Assembly: GCA_028275245.1 (NCBI GenBank)
Contig: JAPWVA010000030.1
Span: forward strand, 1 to 8,746
Length of the DNA: 8,746 bases
Direction of reading: 5' to 3'
Source of the DNA: Actinomycetota bacterium
GTDB taxonomy: Bacteria; Actinomycetota; Geothermincolia; Geothermincolales; RBG-13-55-18
Position 1 is the first letter of the stretch. Each line of letters starts with the position of its first letter. The notes beneath the pieces were generated by a model, which did not search any database, was not told the DNA's origin, and saw only the letters and a program-made list of their open reading frames with translations. The translations under genes and the position numbers were made by a program. Of this stretch, positions 5,083 to 8,746 are shown piece by piece.

Positions 5083-6183
5083 TTGGAACTGCGTATCCTG
5101 GGAAGGACCGGTCTGCAGGTCTCCGTCCTGGGCTTCGGGGGGATATCCATCCAGTCGATCTCCCCAAAGGAGGCGGAACAGCTACTCCTCCAGGCGGTGA
5201 AGCTGGGGATCAACTTCTTCGACACCGCCCGAGCCTATACCGATTCGGAGAGGAAGATGAAATGCCTGGCCGGGTTGGGGAGTCGGGTGATCCTGGCCAC
5301 CAAGTCCCTGGCCCGGGACGCGGACGGGCTCCGACGCGATCTGGAAGCCAGCTTGGAGGAGCTGGGAAGGGAGAAAGTGGACCTTTACCAGCTACACAAC
5401 GTGAGCAAGAAGGAGGAGCTGGAGAGGGTCCTGGCCCGGGGAGGAGCCCTGGAGGGAGCCAGAAAGGCACAGGAGGAGGGGTTGGTGGGTTTCGTGGGGA
5501 TCTCCTCTCATAACGCCGACACCGCCCTGGAAGCCCTGCGCACCGGCGAGTTCGACACCCTGCAGGTCCCGGTGAACGTGGTGGAATCCCATTACGAGGA
5601 AAAGGGAGTCCTCCGGGAGGCGGGGAGAAGAAGGGTAGGGGTCATCGCCATGAAGCCTATGGGAGGTGGGGCCATACATCCCGCCCCGGCAGCCCTCCGT
5701 TACGCGCTGTCGCGGGAGGTGGCCACGGTCATACCGGGAATGCGTACCCTCCGGGAGCTGGAGGAGAACGTGGCCGCTCTGGAGGAGCGCCTTTTCCCAG
5801 ACGACCGGGAGATGGAGGCTCTGCGAAGGCTGGCGGACTCCCTGGGGGACCGCTTCTGCCGCCGTTGCCAGTACTGCCTCCCCTGCCCAGAGGGCATATA
5901 TATCCCTCAGGTCTTCATATGCCTGGCCACCTGGCGGTGGAGAGGAGAGCCGGAAAGAGCGGTGGAGCTTTATCGGAGGAGCGTCCCGGTGCCCGCCTCC
6001 GCCTGTAGCGGTTGCGGCTCTTGTGAGGAGAAGTGCCCATACAACCTACCGGTGAGGGATATGCTCAGCGAGGCCGTCGCCCTGCTGGAATGGAAGGGCT
6101 GGCCCCCCACAACAGGGGTTGAGACAGGGGAGGCCATGATTCCCACCTCTGAGCTGAAACCGACCCCCCGCAACAAAAGTTGA
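5083..6183 (+). CDS. Aldo/keto reductase with C-terminal ferredoxin-like Fe-S module
   Basis: Predicted cytosolic oxidoreductase of 366 residues. The N terminus LRILGRTGLQVSVLGFGG (3-20) opens a TIM barrel. The catalytic tetrad is present: Asp47 and Tyr52 in FFDTARAYTDSE, Lys74 in LATKS and His105 in LYQLHNV, which implies NADPH-type hydride transfer. The C-terminal part carries two Cys clusters. The first is C259-x2-C262-x2-C265-x2-C268P, in the usual FCRRCQYCLPCPEG context. The second is C308-x2-C311-x2-C314-x3-C318P, a standard 4Fe-4S ferredoxin motif. This architecture matches the widespread Fe-S aldo/keto reductases of anaerobes and thermophiles, whose substrates are largely unknown. Translation starts at TTG. 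The MFS transporter gene follows 77 bp later on the same strand; a shared substrate is possible but unproven. Confidence 0.92.
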   Translation: MELRILGRTGLQVSVLGFGGISIQSISPKEAEQLLLQAVKLGINFFDTARAYTDSERKMKCLAGLGSRVILATKSLARDADGLRRDLEASLEELGREKVDLYQLHNVSKKEELERVLARGGALEGARKAQEEGLVGFVGISSHNADTALEALRTGEFDTLQVPVNVVESHYEEKGVLREAGRRRVGVIAMKPMGGGAIHPAPAALRYALSREVATVIPGMRTLRELEENVAALEERLFPDDREMEALRRLADSLGDRFCRRCQYCLPCPEGIYIPQVFICLATWRWRGEPERAVELYRRSVPVPASACSGCGSCEEKCPYNLPVRDMLSEAVALLEWKGWPPTTGVETGEAMIPTSELKPTPRNKS

Positions 6184-6260
6184 GGCGGTGGACGGGACGT
6201 GGCGAGCGGGCGCTCCTGTGGGCTCCGGGCAAGGGCCGGTGTGGGAAGGCTGAGGAGAGC

Positions 6261-7571
6261 ATGGAGATGGAGGATCACGAAGAGACGCTAGAGGGTGAAT
6301 ACAAGGAAGGTGCAGCCTTCTACCAGGCGGGCGAAGGCGGGCGGGAAGGCACCCCCTCGCTCTTGGAGAGGGGATGGTTCGGCCTGGGGCGTAACGTCTT
6401 CTTCCTGGGGTTGACCAGCTACTTCAACGACCTCTCCAGCGAGATGATATATCCCCTGCTCCCCCTTTTCCTCACCGAGGTTTTGGGAGCAGGAGCACTG
6501 CTCCTGGGACTTCTGGAGGGCTTAGCGGAGCTCGTCAACTCCCTCCTCAAGCTCCTCTCCGGCTGGTGGTCGGACCGGCTCCGCAGGAGCAAGGGGTTGG
6601 TGGCGGCAGGCTACTCCGTGAGCGCGGCGGCCAGGACCTCCCTAGCCTTGGTGACGGCGCCCTGGCAGGCCCTGGGGGCTTGGGTGTTGAACCGCCTGGG
6701 TAAGGGGGTGAGGACTAGCCCGCGGGATGCCCTCATCGCCGCCTCTTGCCCTGACGGTGCCCGCGGGAGGGCCTTCGGATTCCACCGGGCCATGGATCAC
6801 CTGGGGGCCCTCTCGGGGGCGGCTGCCTCCTCCATCCTCCTGGCCCTGGCCCTGGACGTCCGGGCGGTGTTCGCCTGGGCGGCACTCCCGGCCGGCATAT
6901 CCTTGCTGGCCCTGATGCTGGGTGTGAGGGAGTCGGCAGCGAAAGGTGGGGCCCGTGGGATGGGATCCGGGGCGTGCGCCGCCGATCCCCCTCTTCGGGA
7001 GGAAAAGTCGGTCCTAAGCCGGGACTTCAAATTCCTGTTGGCGGCGGTCTTCCTCTTCACCCTGGGCAACTCCAGCGATGCCTTCCTACTCCTGCGGGCC
7101 AGGCACGCCGGTCTCAGCCCGGTGCTGCTCCCGGCCATCTGGGGGGTTTTCCACGTGGTGAAGGCGGTGGTCTCCGTTCCGGGAGGAGCCCTGTCGGACC
7201 GCTGGGGGAGGAAGAAGACCATCCTCCTGGGCTGGGGGATTTACGTGCTCACTTACGGGGGATTCGCTCTGGCGGGGGGAGCGGGCTGGGTCTGGCTGCT
7301 CTTCCCCTTCTACGGGCTGTATTACCTGGTGGAGCCGGTGGAGAAGGCGTTGGTGGCCGACCTGTGCGACCCGGGGGCGAGGGGGAGGGCTTACGGGCTC
7401 TACAACTTCGCGGTTAGCGTGACCATTCTCCCCGCCAGCCTGCTCATGGGTTGGTGGTGGGGGGTCCTGGGACCGCGAAGGGCCTTCCTTCCCGGAGCCG
7501 GACTGGCCCTATTCGCCTCCCTGCTCCTGCTGGGGGTAAGGGAGGGTTGCCGGGAGGGGCGCCGCGAGTGA
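6261..7571 (+). CDS. Major facilitator superfamily transporter
   Basis: Predicted inner-membrane carrier of 436 residues with about 12 hydrophobic segments in two halves. A hydrophilic, Glu-rich N terminus of about 40 residues precedes TM1. Family signatures are LTSYFNDLSSEMIYPLLPLF at 51-70; motif A in the first half, GWWSDRLRRSKG at 101-112; RLGKGVRTSPRDALIA at 145-160; GRAFGFHRAMDHLGA at 169-183; and a second motif A, GALSDRWGRKKT at 309-320. A charged central loop (about 222-256) separates the halves. The loop-2 and RTSPRDALIA motifs match a common uncharacterised bacterial MFS branch usually annotated as drug or small-molecule efflux; the cargo is not deducible. The ATG at 6261 follows GAGGAG by only 3 nt; the ATG at 6267 has a 9-nt spacing and may be the real start. 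An in-frame TTG at 6180 overlapping the previous stop lacks a ribosome site. Confidence 0.9.
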   Translation: MEMEDHEETLEGEYKEGAAFYQAGEGGREGTPSLLERGWFGLGRNVFFLGLTSYFNDLSSEMIYPLLPLFLTEVLGAGALLLGLLEGLAELVNSLLKLLSGWWSDRLRRSKGLVAAGYSVSAAARTSLALVTAPWQALGAWVLNRLGKGVRTSPRDALIAASCPDGARGRAFGFHRAMDHLGALSGAAASSILLALALDVRAVFAWAALPAGISLLALMLGVRESAAKGGARGMGSGACAADPPLREEKSVLSRDFKFLLAAVFLFTLGNSSDAFLLLRARHAGLSPVLLPAIWGVFHVVKAVVSVPGGALSDRWGRKKTILLGWGIYVLTYGGFALAGGAGWVWLLFPFYGLYYLVEPVEKALVADLCDPGARGRAYGLYNFAVSVTILPASLLMGWWWGVLGPRRAFLPGAGLALFASLLLLGVREGCREGRRE

Positions 7572-7578
7572 GGTACGA

Positions 7579-7604
7579 CCCCGGGCACGGGGGCGGTTGT
7601 CGCC
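7579..7604 (+). terminator. Two short hairpins after the MFS gene; weak terminator candidate
   Basis: CCCCG (7579-7583) pairs with CGGGG (7588-7592). GGCG (7592-7595) can also pair with CGCC (7601-7604). They lie 8 nt past the MFS stop, but no T-run follows, so termination is uncertain. Confidence 0.2.
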
Positions 7605-7671
7605 GGACAGGGATTAGAATCAAGCACGGGAGCCGGAGTCAGCTATCTTGCGCTTCGGGAGGTCTCATCCC

Positions 7672-8746
7672 ATGGCGGGACAGGACTTGGGGATGGAGGT
7701 GCCGCAACCCGGGAAGGGATCCGTGAGATCGTTCTTGGAGGCCTTCAACTCCGCCGGGGTGGACTGCGTCCACTACCACTATCCCTCCCATGAGATCGAG
7801 TTTTCCGTCAAGCTGGCCCACCGTCGGCTTTCCCCCTTGCTCTCCCTCTTCGGTTTCCTGGTGTTTCTGCGCCCGGAGGGGGAGGAGCTGCTCTTGGTCC
7901 TGCCCACCATCCCCGTCTCGGCGGCGAGGTGCCCTCGAATGGTGATATGGAAATATATGGAAGAATGGGATCTAGGCGCCATGGCCTTGGAGAAGGGGCT
8001 GGCAGAGGAGGACTTGCGGCGTCTGTTGGTGCTCCTCTCGGCTCCCTCCCGGGGGATAAGGCCGGAGATGGGCCTTCGGGCATACCTGGAGAGGTCGGGC
8101 GTGAAGGGGGTGAGGGTCACTAGGGCCCGCCTTGACCGCGGCCGCTCGGAGGAGGTGGTGGGTTCCCTCCGCCGGGAAAGGCTCGCGGCGGTTAAGAAGT
8201 TGGTGTTGGAAGCAGGAAGCCTGTCCTGCCTGGAGGGACTGGGAGACCTGGAGGTGGTGGAGCTGGCTGCCTCCCTACTGGAAGAGGGAAGGGGGGAGCT
8301 GCTGGGCAGGATCATCGGGGCCCTGGAGCTGAATTTGGCGTTGGGGGGAGAGGCAGAGAGGAGGGCGGCGAGGATGTTCCTGCTCCTGGAAAGGAGGATC
8401 GGGAAGGCGACGCTCTCCTCCCTTCGGAGAGGGCCTGCCCTGGGCGGGGAAGAAAGGGGTAAGGGCGCCTCGGACAGGGAGACCTCCCTGGTCCAGGGAG
8501 GGGAGGGACTGGTCGGTCCGGGGGGAGGACGAGGAGTAGGGATCGCACTTCCCGCCCCCGGGGAGGGGGAGCCCGGCGGTAGGGCTCACCAACCCGCGTC
8601 GACTGTGACACCGGAAGGGGCCCCGACCCCAGGGGGGACTGGTACCAGGCCAGGCTCTCCAGGGCCCGTTCCGGTGGGGGAGAGAGAGGACGGGAGGCCA
8701 GCGGGGGACGCCGTGGCCTCTCACGTCCCGGGGGCCGGGGGACCTG
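7672..8746 (+). CDS. N-terminal part of a large HEAT-like repeat protein (runs off the right edge)
   Basis: The frame from the ATG at 7672 stays open for 358 codons to the end of the window. GGGAGG lies 9 nt before the start, and the nearest in-frame upstream stop is at 7615-7617. Residues 17-155 look like one domain: a predicted helix with SVRSFLEAFNSAGVDCVHYH, two strand-like hydrophobic stretches (58-66, 72-80), then GLAEEDLRRLLVLLSAPSRG at 109-128 and LRAYLERSGVKGVRVTRARL. This GL-x-EELxxLL plus GV-x-x-I/V-x-V layout resembles N-terminal regions seen before HEAT or HD domains in bacterial proteins (from memory). Residues about 165-255 are helical with HEAT-like periodicity (VVELAASLLEEGRGELLGRI, then RRAARMFLLLE). 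From about 256 to the edge the chain is Gly/Pro-rich low complexity, probably a linker to a further domain. There is no signal peptide or membrane segment. Function is unknown. Confidence 0.7.
   Translation, partial: MAGQDLGMEVPQPGKGSVRSFLEAFNSAGVDCVHYHYPSHEIEFSVKLAHRRLSPLLSLFGFLVFLRPEGEELLLVLPTIPVSAARCPRMVIWKYMEEWDLGAMALEKGLAEEDLRRLLVLLSAPSRGIRPEMGLRAYLERSGVKGVRVTRARLDRGRSEEVVGSLRRERLAAVKKLVLEAGSLSCLEGLGDLEVVELAASLLEEGRGELLGRIIGALELNLALGGEAERRAARMFLLLERRIGKATLSSLRRGPALGGEERGKGASDRETSLVQGGEGLVGPGGGRGVGIALPAPGEGEPGGRAHQPASTVTPEGAPTPGGTGTRPGSPGPVPVGEREDGRPAGDAVASHVPGAGGP

Noticed and set aside
4974..5513. 179-codon plus-strand frame covering the start of the aldo/keto reductase gene
   Set aside because: It is out of frame with a clear aldo/keto reductase and has a Gly-rich shadow composition; its Cys-containing start is coincidental.
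6180..6260. TTG start giving the MFS protein 27 more residues
   Set aside because: There is no ribosome site, and the added Arg/Trp/Gly-rich residues do not resemble MFS N termini.
8275..8724. 149-codon minus-strand frame near the right edge
   Set aside because: It is a Pro-rich antisense shadow of the long plus-strand frame, with no ribosome site.

Overview
The window is GC-rich (roughly two thirds G+C by eye) bacterial chromosomal DNA. Arg is often AGG and Ile often ATA, which together with high GC is a codon habit common in thermophiles. Gene content (glutaconate/IpdA-type CoA transferase, ADP-ribosylglycohydrolase, C45-type Ntn hydrolase, Fe-S aldo/keto reductase, MFS carrier, HEAT-like protein) would fit an uncultured, possibly hot-spring actinobacterial lineage. 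That placement is inference; no rRNA or other marker gene is present.

Layout. (1) 23-1726, plus: a single-chain CoA transferase in which an IpdA/GctA-like alpha half is fused to a GctB-like beta half. (2) 1727-2565: an unusual gene-poor stretch. It holds a hairpin just after the CoA-transferase stop, a perfect 20-bp tandem duplication, an unrecognised 46-residue minus-strand protein (1976-2116), a second small minus-strand gene that seems split by a one-base frameshift (2154-2325), and three 27-bp tandem repeats (2437-2517). (3) 2566-3513, minus: an ADP-ribosylglycohydrolase (DraG/ARH family). (4) A divergent control region of about 190 bp. (5) 3704-4948, plus: a cysteine Ntn-hydrolase of the peptidase C45/acyltransferase type. 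(6) 5083-6183, plus: an aldo/keto reductase with a C-terminal ferredoxin-like Fe-S module and a TTG start. (7) 6261-7571, plus: an MFS transporter. (8) 7672 to the right edge, plus: the first 358 codons of a large protein with a conserved-looking N-terminal domain, a HEAT-like helical segment and a Pro/Gly-rich linker. It runs out of the window without a stop.

The plus-strand genes from 3704 onward run the same way with gaps of about 80-135 bp, so they may be partly co-transcribed, but they do not form an obvious pathway. I see no phage, CRISPR, toxin-antitoxin or other defence system. The best leads for something undescribed are the fused CoA transferase, whose two halves point to different relatives, and the small-gene/tandem-repeat region at 1830-2520.
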